NCBI RefSeq assembly: GCF_014205635.1
Contig: NZ_JACIIV010000010.1
Coordinates: 1-64,000 of the forward strand
Length of the DNA stretch: 64,000 nucleotides
Reading direction: 5' to 3'
Origin: Polymorphobacter multimanifer
Lineage (GTDB): Bacteria > Pseudomonadota > Alphaproteobacteria > Sphingomonadales > Sphingomonadaceae
A model generated the notes under the pieces. That model searched no databases. It saw only the letters and a program-made list of their open reading frames with translations, and was not told the DNA's origin. Position 1 is the first letter of the stretch. Each line of letters opens with the position of its first letter. Both the position numbers and the translations under genes were made by a program. Positions 7,363-15,983 of the stretch are shown one piece after another.

Positions 7363-9861
7363 ATGCCCCGCAAAGCCGCAAAGCCCGACACGCCTCCCAG
7401 CACGGACGCCGAAGACAGCCTGGCACCCTACCGCGCCATGCGCAACTTCACGCGCACCACGGAGCCCTCGGGCGGCCGCACCGCAAAGCCAGGCAACGGT
7501 TTCGTCGTCCAGAAACATGCCGCCAGTCGCCTGCACTATGATTTCCGCCTCGAACTCGCAGGCGTGCTGGTCAGCTGGGCGGTGACGCGCGGCCCGAGCG
7601 CCGACCCTGACGACAAGCGGCTGGCGGTGCGCACCGAGGATCACCCGCTCGACTATGCACGCTTTGAAGGCAGCATTCCCAAGGGGGAATATGGCGGCGG
7701 AACGGTGATGCTGTGGGACAATGGCACCTGGGAGCCGATCCCCGGCAAGGACCCGAAGAAAACCCTTCCCGAAGGGCATCTGCATTTCATCCTGCACGGG
7801 CAGCGGATGCAGGGGGAATGGATCCTGTTCCGGCTCAAGCCGCGCGGCAAGGAGAAGCGCGAGAACTGGATCCTGCGCAAGGTCAACGACAGCTTCGCCG
7901 CCCGCTCGGATGATCTGGTCGGGGGCCATCTGACCAGCATCGACAGTGGCCGCACGATGGAAGAGATCGCGCAAGGCAAGGCTGGCAAGGCTGCCGTTGC
8001 CGGAAAAGCGGCCAAGCGGCGCAAAGCCGCCAAGAAGTCCGCCACCGACAAGCCGCCGCCGTTCCGCCCGGTGCAGCTGGCAACGCTGGTCGATCATGTG
8101 CCGCCCGGCGATCGCTGGCTGCACGAGCTCAAATATGACGGGTACCGCACCGTCCTCGCCATCGGCGGCGGCGAGGGCAAGGCCTACACCCGCTCCGGCC
8201 TCGACTGGTCGGACCGGTTCGCCGGCCTGATTGCCGAAGCCGTCGGCCTCAAGGCGCGCACCGCACTGATCGATGGCGAGGCCGTGGTGCTGACACCGGA
8301 CGGCCGCACAAGCTTCCAGGCGCTGCAGGCCGCTCTCAAGGATGATCCCGACAGCATCACCTATTTCGCCTTCGACCTGCTCGAGCTCGACGGCAAGGAC
8401 CTGACGCAGACACCGTTGATCGAGCGCAAGGCGTTGCTCGCCAAACTGCTCGGCAAGGCAGACGGCAAGCTGCGCTATTCGGACCATATCGTCGGCCATG
8501 GCGAGGCCCTGCTCGCCAAATTCTGCGGCCTCGGGCTTGAAGGCGTGATCTCCAAGCGCGCCGACGGACCTTATCGCGGCGCTCGCGGCAGCGGCTGGCT
8601 CAAGACCAAGTGCATCCAGCGGCAGGAGTTCGTCATCATCGGCTGGCTGCCGTCGGACCGACAGCGCGGCTTCAAGTCCCTGCTCCTCGGCGTCAACGAC
8701 GCCGGCGAGCTTCGCTATGCCGGCAAGGTCGGAGCCGGCTTCACCGAAGATGCGATGACACGCCTGCTGGCGCTGATGGCCCCCATCGAGCAGACCAGGG
8801 CCACAGTGAAGGCCCCGCCCGCCGCCGTTCGCGGTGCCCATTGGGTCAAGCCCAGGCTCGTTGCCGAAGTGGCTTTCGCCGAAGTGACCGGCGACGGCGT
8901 GCTGCGCCATTCGAGCTTCCTCGGGCTGCGCGAGGACAAGAAGCCGGAAGCCGTTGTCGCCGAGGTGCCGGCGCCGGTGGCATCCGCCACCCCCGATGCA
9001 AGCGGCATCACCATCAGCAACCGCGACCGGGTGATCTTCCCCGAAGGCAAGCTCACCAAGGGCCAACTGGCCGATTACTACGAATCCATCGCCCCGATCA
9101 TGTTGCCATGGGCGGGCAGCCGACCCATCAGCCTCGTCCGCTGTCCGCAGGGCCGCGCCAGGAAATGCTTTTTCCAGAAGCATGATGCCGGCAGCTTCGG
9201 CGACAGCGTCAGGCAGATCGCCATTGCCGAAAAGGATGGCGGCAGCGAGCCCTATCTTTTCATCGACTCACCGGCAGGCCTGCTCACCTGCGTCCAGATG
9301 GGAACGATCGAGTTTCATGGCTGGGGTGCACGCATCGAGGATGTGGAAAAGCCAGATCGGCTGGTGTTCGACCTCGATCCCGATGAAAGCCTGGGCTTCG
9401 CCGATGTTGTCTCCGCCGCCTTTCACCTGAACGACATGCTGGCGCAGATGGGCCTCACCACCTTCCCGCTCGTCACTGGCGGCAAGGGTGTGCACGTCAT
9501 CGCACCGCTCACCCCGGGTGCCGAATGGCCTGAAGTAAAGGACTTCGCACAGCGCTTTGCCACGGCATTGGCGCAGGCCGAGCCCGATCGCTTCACCGCC
9601 GCCCTGTCCAAGGCAAAACGCAAGGGTCGCATCTTCATCGACTATCTGCGCAACCAGCGCGGTGCCACCGCCGTGATGCCATACAGCGCACGCTCCCGCG
9701 AACACGCGCCCATCGCGGTGCCGATCACCTGGCAGGAATTGCGCTCGCTCGACAGTGCAGCAACCTGGCATATCGGCGATGCCGCCGAGATGCTGAAGCG
9801 CGCGCAATCGAAATCCCTCGCGCAATGGGGCCGCGCCAACCAGATGCTTCCCGAACTCTGA
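7363..9861 (+). CDS. ligD: ATP-dependent DNA ligase LigD (PE-ligase-polymerase fusion)
   Basis: 832 residues with three domains in the order 3'-phosphoesterase (about 25-195), ATP-dependent ligase (about 225-530) and archaeo-eukaryotic primase-type polymerase (about 550-832). The phosphoesterase shows KHAASRLHYDFRLEL, the metal-binding signature. The ligase nucleotidyl-transfer motif is ELKYDGYR with Lys at about residue 257. The polymerase begins SNRDRVIFPEGKLTKGQL and contains DLDPDES with the metal-binding aspartates. Together with Ku it processes and joins broken ends. The linker near residues 200-230 is Lys/Ala-rich. This domain order is the usual one in alpha- and gammaproteobacterial LigD (as in Pseudomonas); mycobacterial LigD has the polymerase first. 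Confidence 0.96.
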   Translation: MPRKAAKPDTPPSTDAEDSLAPYRAMRNFTRTTEPSGGRTAKPGNGFVVQKHAASRLHYDFRLELAGVLVSWAVTRGPSADPDDKRLAVRTEDHPLDYARFEGSIPKGEYGGGTVMLWDNGTWEPIPGKDPKKTLPEGHLHFILHGQRMQGEWILFRLKPRGKEKRENWILRKVNDSFAARSDDLVGGHLTSIDSGRTMEEIAQGKAGKAAVAGKAAKRRKAAKKSATDKPPPFRPVQLATLVDHVPPGDRWLHELKYDGYRTVLAIGGGEGKAYTRSGLDWSDRFAGLIAEAVGLKARTALIDGEAVVLTPDGRTSFQALQAALKDDPDSITYFAFDLLELDGKDLTQTPLIERKALLAKLLGKADGKLRYSDHIVGHGEALLAKFCGLGLEGVISKRADGPYRGARGSGWLKTKCIQRQEFVIIGWLPSDRQRGFKSLLLGVNDAGELRYAGKVGAGFTEDAMTRLLALMAPIEQTRATVKAPPAAVRGAHWVKPRLVAEVAFAEVTGDGVLRHSSFLGLREDKKPEAVVAEVPAPVASATPDASGITISNRDRVIFPEGKLTKGQLADYYESIAPIMLPWAGSRPISLVRCPQGRARKCFFQKHDAGSFGDSVRQIAIAEKDGGSEPYLFIDSPAGLLTCVQMGTIEFHGWGARIEDVEKPDRLVFDLDPDESLGFADVVSAAFHLNDMLAQMGLTTFPLVTGGKGVHVIAPLTPGAEWPEVKDFAQRFATALAQAEPDRFTAALSKAKRKGRIFIDYLRNQRGATAVMPYSARSREHAPIAVPITWQELRSLDSAATWHIGDAAEMLKRAQSKSLAQWGRANQMLPEL

Positions 9862-9934
9862 CGTTGAACTGGCCTGCACGAGGCTGCCGAACATGCGCGC
9901 AGGCATCAGGGACACAGAGAATGAGGTCGCGTGC

Positions 9935-9951
9935 AAGGCAAAGGCCTTTTT
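9935..9951 (+). terminator. Weak intrinsic terminator after ligD
   Basis: A short stem AAGGC/GCCTT with a 4-base loop is followed directly by a run of T residues, 74 bases after the ligD stop. The stem is only five base pairs, so efficiency is doubtful. Confidence 0.35.
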
Positions 9952-9952
9952 C

Positions 9953-9979
9953 TTGACCTCTCTCATCAGATCGCATACG
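9953..9979 (+). promoter_or_regulatory. Candidate promoter for the ffh-rpsP operon
   Basis: A CTTGACC (-35-like, 9952-9958) is followed by CATACG (-10-like, 9974-9979) at 15-base spacing, about 100 bases before ffh. The CTTGAC element is typical of alphaproteobacterial housekeeping promoters. The -10 match is poor and the spacing short, so this is a suggestion only. Confidence 0.3.
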
Positions 9980-10076
9980 GCTCCGCCACCCAGCAATGGG
10001 AAAAGGCGCGTCCACGGATGCACGCCGGCCGACGAGGGTTCGTCCGCCGGCGTGAAATTCGTTTGAGGAATTGGAT

Positions 10077-11510
10077 TTGTTCGACAGTCTTGCCGATCGT
10101 CTTGGCAGCGTTTTCGAGAAGCTCCGCGGTCGTGGTGCGCTGACCGAACTCGACGTGCGTGCAGCAATGCGCGAGGTGCGGATTGCGCTGCTCGAAGCCG
10201 ATGTCGCATTGCCGGTGGTCAAGGATTTCGTCGAGCAGGCAACCGAGCGCGCGATCGGCGCGGAAGTCATCCGCTCGGTCACGCCCGGCCAGCAGGTCGT
10301 CAAGATCGTCAATGATTGTCTCGTCGAGCTGCTTGGCTCCGAGCATGAAGGCCTCAACATCCCCGCCACCCCACCGGCGGTGCTGATGATGGTCGGCCTG
10401 CAGGGCTCGGGCAAGACGACGAGCACGGCGAAGCTCGCGAAGTTCCTCACCGAGCGCCAGGGCAAGAAGGTGCTGATGGCATCGCTCGACGTGGCACGGC
10501 CGGCCGCCCAGGAGCAGCTGCGCGTACTCGGCGAGCAGACCGGCGTTGCCACACTGCCGATCATCGCCGGCCAGTCCCCGGTCACCATCGCCGAGCGCGC
10601 GCGGCAGTCCGCCAAGCTGCAGGGCTTCGATGTGGTCCTGCTCGATACCGCGGGCCGGCTTTCGGTCGATGCCGCCCTGATGGCCGAGATGGCGCAGATC
10701 GCCAACGCCACCCAGCCGCATGAAATCCTGCTCGTGGTCGATGCCCTCACCGGCCAGGATGCGGTGAGCACGGCGACGCTGTTCAAGGCCGAAGTGCCGC
10801 TTACCGGCGTCATCCTCACCCGCATGGACGGCGATGCGCGCGGCGGTGCCGCCCTCTCGATGCGCGCCATCACCGGCAAGCCGATCAAGTTTGCCGGCAC
10901 CGGCGAGAAGCTCGATGCGCTCGAAGCTTTCGACCCGCAGCGCGTTGCCGGTCGCATCCTCGGCATGGGGGACATTGTCGGCCTCGTCGAGCGCGCCGCC
11001 GCGAACGTCGAGCAGGCCGATGCCGAGCGGATGGCCGAAAAGCTCTCAAAGGGCCAATTCGACCTCGATGATCTGCGCGCCCAGTTGAAGCAGATGAAGG
11101 CGATGGGCGGTCTCGGGGCACTGGCCTCGATGATGCCCGGCGTGGCGCAGGCGAAGCAGGCGATGGCCTCGGGTGCAGTCGACGAAAAGCTGCTTGGCCG
11201 CATGGAGGCCGTCATCAGCTCGATGACGCCCAAGGAGCGTTCCAAGCCCGAAATCATCACCGCCAAGCGCAAGATCCGCATCGCCAAGGGCTCCGGCACG
11301 ACGGTGATGGAAGTCAACCGCGTCCTCAAGATGCAGCTCGAAATGGCGACTGCCATGAAGAAGCTGCGCAAGATGGGCGGCATGAAGGGCATGGCCGCCA
11401 TGCTCGGCCGGATGGGCAATTCGCCCGGCGGCGTCATGGGGGGCCTCGGTGGCCTGCTCGGCGGACCCGGTGGCCCGATGGGTGGGCCGGGCAACAAGTT
11501 CAAACGCTAG
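10077..11510 (+). CDS. ffh: Signal recognition particle protein Ffh
   Basis: 477 residues. Ffh binds 4.5S RNA and signal sequences on the ribosome and docks with FtsY. The N and G domains carry GLQGSGKTT (about residue 105), [17 protein letters not shown] and [10 protein letters not shown]. The M domain ends with the methionine-rich, RNA- and signal-binding region ([16 protein letters not shown]) and a glycine-rich tail. I chose a TTG start at 10077 because it gives the conserved [14 protein letters not shown]-terminus and has GAGGAA 7 bases upstream. The in-frame TTG at 10071 is only one base from that Shine-Dalgarno. It heads the ffh-rpsP-rimM-(TA)-trmD-rplS run. Confidence 0.96.
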   Translation: MFDSLADRLGSVFEKLRGRGALTELDVRAAMREVRIALLEADVALPVVKDFVEQATERAIGAEVIRSVTPGQQVVKIVNDCLVELLGSEHEGLNIPATPPAVLMMVGLQGSGKTTSTAKLAKFLTERQGKKVLMASLDVARPAAQEQLRVLGEQTGVATLPIIAGQSPVTIAERARQSAKLQGFDVVLLDTAGRLSVDAALMAEMAQIANATQPHEILLVVDALTGQDAVSTATLFKAEVPLTGVILTRMDGDARGGAALSMRAITGKPIKFAGTGEKLDALEAFDPQRVAGRILGMGDIVGLVERAAANVEQADAERMAEKLSKGQFDLDDLRAQLKQMKAMGGLGALASMMPGVAQAKQAMASGAVDEKLLGRMEAVISSMTPKERSKPEIITAKRKIRIAKGSGTTVMEVNRVLKMQLEMATAMKKLRKMGGMKGMAAMLGRMGNSPGGVMGGLGGLLGGPGGPMGGPGNKFKR

Positions 11511-11535
11511 AAATCAACCGAAGGAAGTCTCTGAA

Positions 11536-12051
11536 ATGTCTCTCGCAATCCGTCTTGCCCGTGGTGGCATGAAGAAGCGCCCCTATTATCGCATCGTCGT
11601 CACGGACAGCCGCAACACCCGCGATGGCAAGTTCATCGAGAAGATCGGCACCTACAATCCGGTGCTGCCGAAGGATTCGGCCGAGCGCGTGAAGCTCGAT
11701 TCCGAGCGTGCCGCCCACTGGCTGAGCGTCGGCGCCCAGCCTTCGGACCGTGTCGCCCGCTTCCTCGATGCCGCCGGCGTCCGCACCCGCGCACCGAAGA
11801 ACAACCCGACCAAGGGTGAGCCCGGCGCCAAGGCCAAGGAGCGGCTCCAGCTCGCCGCGCAGAAGGCCGAGGAAGCCGCTGCCGCTGCCGTGGCTGCAGA
11901 AGCCGCTGCCGCTGAAGCCGCCGAAGCTGAGGCCGCTGCTGCTGCTGAAGCTGCTGCTGCCCCCGCCGAGGAAGCCCCCGCCGAGGAAGCGCCAGCTGAA
12001 GAGGCTCCGGCCGCCGAAGAAGCGCCTGCCGCGGACGAAACCCAGGCCTGA
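11536..12051 (+). CDS. rpsP: 30S ribosomal protein S16 with long Ala/Glu tail
   Basis: 171 residues, about twice the usual 80-90. Residues 1-85 are a complete S16 ([18 protein letters not shown]..., KIGTYNPV). Residues about 115-171 are almost only Ala, Glu and Pro with a repeated PAEEA unit, probably disordered and surface exposed on the 30S body. Such tails occur in other alphaproteobacterial S16 proteins. The start is the ATG at 11536 behind AAGGAAG. It follows ffh by 25 bases and precedes rimM, the classical order, and is presumably co-transcribed. Confidence 0.96.
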   Translation: MSLAIRLARGGMKKRPYYRIVVTDSRNTRDGKFIEKIGTYNPVLPKDSAERVKLDSERAAHWLSVGAQPSDRVARFLDAAGVRTRAPKNNPTKGEPGAKAKERLQLAAQKAEEAAAAAVAAEAAAAEAAEAEAAAAAEAAAAPAEEAPAEEAPAEEAPAAEEAPAADETQA

Positions 12052-12066
12052 GCCTGAATTCGGCTC

Positions 12067-12549
12067 ATGGCTGCCGAAATCACGCTTGCTGTTGTCGCCG
12101 GTGCCCATGGCATCGGCGGCGCAGTGCGTCTGAAGCTGTTCACGCCGTCGCTCGAAAGCCTTGAGGCGCACCGCGTCTTCCTCGCCGGCGACCGCGCGCT
12201 CACCCTCATCGACATTCGCGCCGAAAAAACCGGCGCCGTTGCGCGCTTTGCCGAAGTGAAGGACCGCAACGCCGCCGAAGCGCTGCGCGGGACCCTCCTC
12301 AACGTGCCGCGTGAAAGCCTGCCCCCCCTCGAAGACGGGGAATATTACCATGCCGACTATCTTGGCCGCGAAGTGCAGGCCCCCGATGGCACGGTGATGG
12401 GTACGGTCCGCACCATCGAGAACTTCGGCGCCGGAGACATTCTCGACATCACCCTCACGTCCGGCAAAAGCGCCATGGTGCCCTTCACAGCGGAAGCGGT
12501 CACCGAACAGGGCGACCAGCTCATCATTGACCCAATCTGGCTCACCTAG
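12067..12549 (+). CDS. rimM: Ribosome maturation factor RimM
   Basis: 160 residues. This 30S assembly factor binds S19 and helps 16S 3'-domain maturation. The N-terminal beta-barrel RimM domain (AGAHGIGGAVRLK) is followed by a PRC-barrel-like C-terminal domain (YYHADYLGREVQ, then MVPFTAEAV and the terminal IDPIWL). It lies 15 bases after rpsP as in most bacteria. Unusually, trmD does not follow directly: a toxin-antitoxin pair lies in between. Confidence 0.95.
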   Translation: MAAEITLAVVAGAHGIGGAVRLKLFTPSLESLEAHRVFLAGDRALTLIDIRAEKTGAVARFAEVKDRNAAEALRGTLLNVPRESLPPLEDGEYYHADYLGREVQAPDGTVMGTVRTIENFGAGDILDITLTSGKSAMVPFTAEAVTEQGDQLIIDPIWLT

Positions 12550-12570
12550 TATATACGCCACGTGTATACA
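12549..12570 (+). promoter_or_regulatory. Candidate operator upstream of vapB
   Basis: Two near-identical palindromic boxes, GTATATAC (12549-12556) and GTGTATAC (12562-12569), lie 13 bases apart in the gap between rimM and vapB, just before the antitoxin Shine-Dalgarno. AbrB-fold VapB antitoxins autoregulate by binding such paired TATAC-type boxes as VapBC complexes. The first box begins in the rimM stop codon. Confidence 0.5.
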
Positions 12571-12582
12571 GGAGCATTCGCC

Positions 12583-12849
12583 ATGGCACGCAGCAAGGTT
12601 TTCAAATCCGGCAACAGCGCCGCCGTGCGCCTGCCCGCAGCCTTCGCACCGCCCCCCGGCACACTCGTCGAAGTCCGCGAGGAGCACGGCCGCTGGATCA
12701 TCGAACCCGTCCCCGAAACCCCGAAGATGATCGACCTGACCGGGATCTATGGGTGCGCTCCGGGCCTCAAGCCGATTCCCAGCGAGGACCGGCTGTTCGA
12801 GGAGCGCCCGTCCGAGCGGCTGGCGCGAGAGGCAGCCTTGAAGGCGTGA
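12583..12849 (+). CDS. vapB: Antitoxin, AbrB/VapB (SpoVT-AbrB fold)
   Basis: 88 residues. The N-terminal swapped-hairpin DNA-binding domain reads [20 protein letters not shown], the hallmark of VapB/MazE-like AbrB antitoxins. The C-terminal half (about 50-88) would wrap the toxin. The start is the ATG at 12583 behind CAGGAG; an in-frame ATG at 12562 falls inside the putative operator and lacks a ribosome site. The stop overlaps the toxin start (GTGA), typical of TA pairs. It is unusual in being embedded in the rimM-trmD interval. Confidence 0.88.
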   Translation: MARSKVFKSGNSAAVRLPAAFAPPPGTLVEVREEHGRWIIEPVPETPKMIDLTGIYGCAPGLKPIPSEDRLFEERPSERLAREAALKA

Positions 12850-13223
12850 TCACTCCGCAATATCTGCTCGATACCAACATCGCCATCTACCTGATGGAGG
12901 GCACGGCACCCGCTGCGGTGCAGCGCCTGGAGGCCTGTCCCCTCGGGTCGGTCGTCACGTCGAGCATCTGCCTTGCCGAAATCCTGATGGGCACCGGCCC
13001 CGCCGGTCGCCCGGTGCTCGATGCCCTTCTTGCACAGATCGCGGTGCTCCCCTTCGACGAGGCCGCCGCGCGGGCCTATGCCACCATCCCCTTCCGTCGC
13101 CGCAGCTTCGATCGGTTGATCGGCGCGCACGCGCTGGCGCTCGACCTGACGATCATCACCGCAAGCTCGATCGACTTCGCCGACATCCCCGGCCTCCGCG
13201 TCGAGGACTGGACGCAGCCATGA
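12846..13223 (+). CDS. vapC: VapC-type PIN-domain toxin (ribonuclease)
   Basis: 125 residues. PIN nuclease of the VapC class, usually cutting initiator tRNA or the 23S sarcin-ricin loop when released from VapB. The acidic metal site is recognisable: [10 protein letters not shown] (first Asp), CLAEILMG (Glu), then [13 protein letters not shown] (third Asp) and the terminal IPGLRVEDW. The segment normally reading T-x-N reads TASSIDF, so the fourth acidic/polar position is carried by the Asp of IDF. The start is GTG at 12846, overlapping vapB. Its stop overlaps the trmD ATG by 4 bases, so trmD translation may depend on the toxin frame. Confidence 0.88.
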   Translation: MITPQYLLDTNIAIYLMEGTAPAAVQRLEACPLGSVVTSSICLAEILMGTGPAGRPVLDALLAQIAVLPFDEAAARAYATIPFRRRSFDRLIGAHALALDLTIITASSIDFADIPGLRVEDWTQP

Positions 13224-13951
13224 GCTGGTCCGCCACCATCCTCACCCTCTACCCCGAGATGTTCCCTGGCCCGCTGGGGGCCGCAATCGCCGGCCGCGCG
13301 CTCGCCGAAGGCCGCTGGACCTGCACCGCACACAACATCCGCGACCATGCCACCGACAAGCACCGCTCGGTCGACGACACCCCCGCCGGCGGTGGCCCCG
13401 GCATGGTGCTGCGCGCCGATGTCGTCGCCGCCGCCTTCGATGCGACCCGCAACGGCACGCCGGCATATGCCCTCACCCCGCGCGGCCGGCCCCTCACCCA
13501 GGCCCTCGTCCGCGAGCTGGCTGCCGGCCCCGGCGTGACGCTGCTCTGCGGCCGCTTCGAGGGTTTCGACGAGCGACTGTTCGAGGCGCGCGCCATCCAG
13601 GAGGTCTCGATCGGCGATTACATCCTGTCGGGTGGCGAGACCGCGGCCCTCGTGCTGCTCGATGCTTGCGTCCGGCTGCTTCCCGGTGTAATGGGCGCGC
13701 CCTTGAGCGGTGTGGAAGAAAGCTTCGAAAGCGGCCTTCTCGAGCATCCGCACTACACAAGGCCCGCCCAATGGGAAGGTCTTGCGATCCCCGAAGTGTT
13801 GCGATCGGGGGATCACGCAAAGGTCGCTGCATGGCGGCTCGAGCGGTCCAGAATGGACACACGGTCAAGGCGGCCGGATCTTTGGCAGCGTCATCCCGAC
13901 GCTGCGGATCAGTCGCCCTCTGGCGCGCGACGACCAAACAAGGAGGAATGA
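13220..13951 (+). CDS. trmD: tRNA (guanine37-N1)-methyltransferase TrmD
   Basis: 243 residues. It uses S-adenosylmethionine to make m1G37 in tRNAs reading CNN/GGN codons, preventing +1 frameshifts. It is a SPOUT-knot enzyme. Motifs are [33 protein letters not shown] and [11 protein letters not shown] (the knot), then [12 protein letters not shown] and [13 protein letters not shown] in the form [13 protein letters not shown]. The ATG overlaps the vapC stop. The rplS Shine-Dalgarno AGGAGGAA lies within the last codons of trmD. Confidence 0.95.
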   Translation: MSWSATILTLYPEMFPGPLGAAIAGRALAEGRWTCTAHNIRDHATDKHRSVDDTPAGGGPGMVLRADVVAAAFDATRNGTPAYALTPRGRPLTQALVRELAAGPGVTLLCGRFEGFDERLFEARAIQEVSIGDYILSGGETAALVLLDACVRLLPGVMGAPLSGVEESFESGLLEHPHYTRPAQWEGLAIPEVLRSGDHAKVAAWRLERSRMDTRSRRPDLWQRHPDAADQSPSGARRPNKEE

Positions 13952-13952
13952 G

Positions 13953-14315
13953 ATGAATCTCATCCAGACACTCGAAGCCGAGCAGGTTGCCAAGCTCGTC
14001 GAAAAGCGCGCCATCCCCCAGTTCAAGGCCGGTGACACGCTCCGTGTCGGTGTGCGCGTCGTCGAAGGCGAGCGCACCCGCGTGCAGAACTATGAGGGCG
14101 TGTGCATCGCGCGCTCGAACCGCAGCATCAACAGCAATTTCACCGTCCGCAAGATCAGCTTCGGCGAAGGTGTGGAACGTGTTTTCCCGCTCTATTCGCC
14201 GTCGATCGAGTCGATCACCGTCGTCCGTCGCGGTGTCGTGCGGCGCGCCAAGCTTTATTATCTGCGCGGCCGCAGCGGCAAGTCCGCGCGTATCGCCGAG
14301 GAAAAGACCCGGTAA
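13953..14315 (+). CDS. rplS: 50S ribosomal protein L19
   Basis: 120 residues, full length. L19 sits at the 30S-50S interface. It starts [11 protein letters not shown] and contains the L19 signatures [23 protein letters not shown] and RGKSARI-like [11 protein letters not shown] chose the ATG at 13953, with AGGAGG seven bases upstream and a one-base gap after the trmD stop. It is followed by a strong intrinsic terminator, so it ends the ribosomal operon. Confidence 0.96.
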   Translation: MNLIQTLEAEQVAKLVEKRAIPQFKAGDTLRVGVRVVEGERTRVQNYEGVCIARSNRSINSNFTVRKISFGEGVERVFPLYSPSIESITVVRRGVVRRAKLYYLRGRSGKSARIAEEKTR

Positions 14316-14337
14316 TTTTCCACTTCGCGTTCGAAAG

Positions 14338-14368
14338 AGCCTCCTGCCCGCCGGCAGGAGGCTTTTTT
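14338..14368 (+). terminator. Strong intrinsic terminator after rplS
   Basis: A perfect 11-bp stem, AGCCTCCTGCC with GGCAGGAGGCT, 4-base loop, followed by six T residues. It lies 23 bases after the rplS stop and 30 bases before ybgC, separating the ribosomal operon from the tol-pal operon. Confidence 0.9.
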
Positions 14369-14397
14369 GTTGGCCGCCCCTCCCCTACAAGCGCTGC

Positions 14398-14850
14398 ATG
14401 ACGACCGTTCCTGCTTCCGGCACGCTCGCGCGTGGTGTCCATCGCTTGCCCGTGCGGGTCTATTACGAGGATACCGACAGCTCGGGCATCGCCTATCATG
14501 CCAGCTACCTGCGCTGGTTCGAGCGCGGCCGCACCGAGATGCTGCGCACGATCGGCATCACCCACACCGAGCCCGAAACTGCGGCGGCCGGCTATTTCGC
14601 CGTCGCGAGCATGGATATTGTCTGGCACCGCCCTGCCCGGCTGGATGATGCGCTGATCATCGAAAGCCGCGTCACCCGCCTTCGCGCCGCCGCCGTGGTG
14701 CTGAAACAGGTCGTCGTTCATCCTGACGCAAGTCTTTGCACCGCATCAGTCACCGCAGCGCTGCTCTGCCCCGAGGGCCGGCCCCGCCGGTTGCCGAAGG
14801 GCTGGCACGACCAATTCCTCGCCCTCCAGCACGAAGCCGAAACCGCCTGA
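14398..14850 (+). CDS. ybgC: Acyl-CoA thioesterase YbgC, tol-pal associated
   Basis: 150 residues, hotdog fold. YbgC-type enzymes hydrolyse short or medium acyl-CoA and acyl-ACP thioesters, and the gene regularly heads the tol-pal cluster. The signature YYEDTDSSGIAYHASYLRWFERGRTE contains the catalytic Asp (usually written Y-x-D-T-D-x-x-G-x-V-Y-H-x-x-Y). The start is the ATG at 14398. Its stop overlaps the tolQ ATG (TGATG), so the two are coupled. Confidence 0.9.
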   Translation: MTTVPASGTLARGVHRLPVRVYYEDTDSSGIAYHASYLRWFERGRTEMLRTIGITHTEPETAAAGYFAVASMDIVWHRPARLDDALIIESRVTRLRAAAVVLKQVVVHPDASLCTASVTAALLCPEGRPRRLPKGWHDQFLALQHEAETA

Positions 14851-15545
14851 TGGAACCTGTCATTGCAACCGCCACCGAGATCAGCCCCTGGGCGCTGTTC
14901 CTGCAGGCCGATATCGTCGTCAAGCTGGTGATGCTGGGGCTGCTCATGGCCTCGGTCTGGTCCTGGGCGATCATCTTCGAGCGCTCGCGTGCCATCCGCC
15001 GCATCAACCGCGAAGCCACCCAGTTCGAGGACTGGTTCTGGAAGGCGGAGAGCCTCGACGCGCTCTTCGAGCCGGCCACGCGCGCCACCCATCCCTCCGC
15101 GCGACTGTTCGTCTCGGGAATGAACGAATGGCGGCGCAGCCTGGCACGCGGGCGCTTTGACCGGGAAGGCATCCGCACACGCCTCGCCAGCACCACCCAG
15201 GTGAGCATCGGCCGCGAGATCGACACGCTGGGAGACCGGCTCAACATCCTCGCCACCATTGGCGCCGTTGCACCCTTCGTGGGGCTCTTCGGCACCGTAT
15301 GGGGCATCATGCGCAGCTTCACCGCCATTGCCGCTTCGCAGAACACCACCCTGGCAGTCGTCGCTCCCGGCATCGCCGAGGCGCTTTTCGCCACCGCCCT
15401 CGGTCTCTTCGCCGCAATCCCGGCGGTGATCGGCTACAACCGCCTTCTCCACGGCGTCGGCCGGCTCGAAGCGCGCCTCGGCGCCTTTGCCGAAGAGTTC
15501 CAGGGCCTGCTCGGCCGCCAGCTCGACAGCATGGACAGCAAGTAG
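14850..15545 (+). CDS. tolQ: Tol-Pal system proton channel TolQ
   Basis: 231 residues. Inner-membrane MotA/ExbB-family channel subunit using proton motive force with TolR to energise TolA during outer-membrane constriction. It has three transmembrane helices: about 25-45, and a pair at about 135-155 and 170-190 containing ATIGAVAPFVGLFGTVWGI, the family signature. The ATG at 14850 overlaps ybgC. Confidence 0.94.
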   Translation: MEPVIATATEISPWALFLQADIVVKLVMLGLLMASVWSWAIIFERSRAIRRINREATQFEDWFWKAESLDALFEPATRATHPSARLFVSGMNEWRRSLARGRFDREGIRTRLASTTQVSIGREIDTLGDRLNILATIGAVAPFVGLFGTVWGIMRSFTAIAASQNTTLAVVAPGIAEALFATALGLFAAIPAVIGYNRLLHGVGRLEARLGAFAEEFQGLLGRQLDSMDSK

Positions 15546-15983
15546 ATGGCGATGATGTCCCCGGGCAAGCGCCGGCGCAACGCGCCGATGGCCGAGATCA
15601 ACATCACGCCGATGGTCGATGTGATGCTCGTGCTGCTCATCATCTTCATGGTGACGGCGCCGCTGCTCGTTGCCGGCGTGCCGGTCGATCTGCCGGACAG
15701 CAAGGCCGGCGCGCTCCAGAATGACGACAAGCCCATCCAGCTCAGCCTCGATGCACAGGGGCGCATCTTTATCGACAGCCTCGAGATTCCTGCCGACGGC
15801 CTCGCCGAAAAGCTGGCCGCACTCCGCGAAGCACGCACCGACGAGGCGCGGGTCTATGTCCGCGCCGATCGTGGGCTCGATTATGGCGCAGTGATGCGCG
15901 TTGTCGGCGAAGTGTCGGCATCGGGCTTCCGCAAGGTGGCGCTGGTGTCGGACGGCGAAAGCAAGCCTGCCGGGCGCCGATGA
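15546..15983 (+). CDS. tolR: Tol-Pal system protein TolR
   Basis: 145 residues, ExbD/TolR family. A short cytoplasmic N-terminus precedes one transmembrane helix (about 22-42) that includes the proton-carrying Asp in TPMVDVMLVLLIIFMV. The rest is a periplasmic peptidoglycan-contacting domain. It begins directly after the tolQ stop and overlaps tolA by 4 bases. Confidence 0.93.
   Translation: MAMMSPGKRRRNAPMAEINITPMVDVMLVLLIIFMVTAPLLVAGVPVDLPDSKAGALQNDDKPIQLSLDAQGRIFIDSLEIPADGLAEKLAALREARTDEARVYVRADRGLDYGAVMRVVGEVSASGFRKVALVSDGESKPAGRR

Noticed and set aside
7072-9183. 703-codon minus-strand open frame opposite ku/ligD
   Set aside because: It is the antisense shadow of two well-supported genes in high-GC DNA, its translation is low complexity without family motifs, and it has no plausible ribosome site.
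12562-12582. Alternative upstream ATG for vapB giving seven extra residues
   Set aside because: It lies inside the paired TATAC boxes and has no Shine-Dalgarno, whereas the ATG at 12583 follows CAGGAG.
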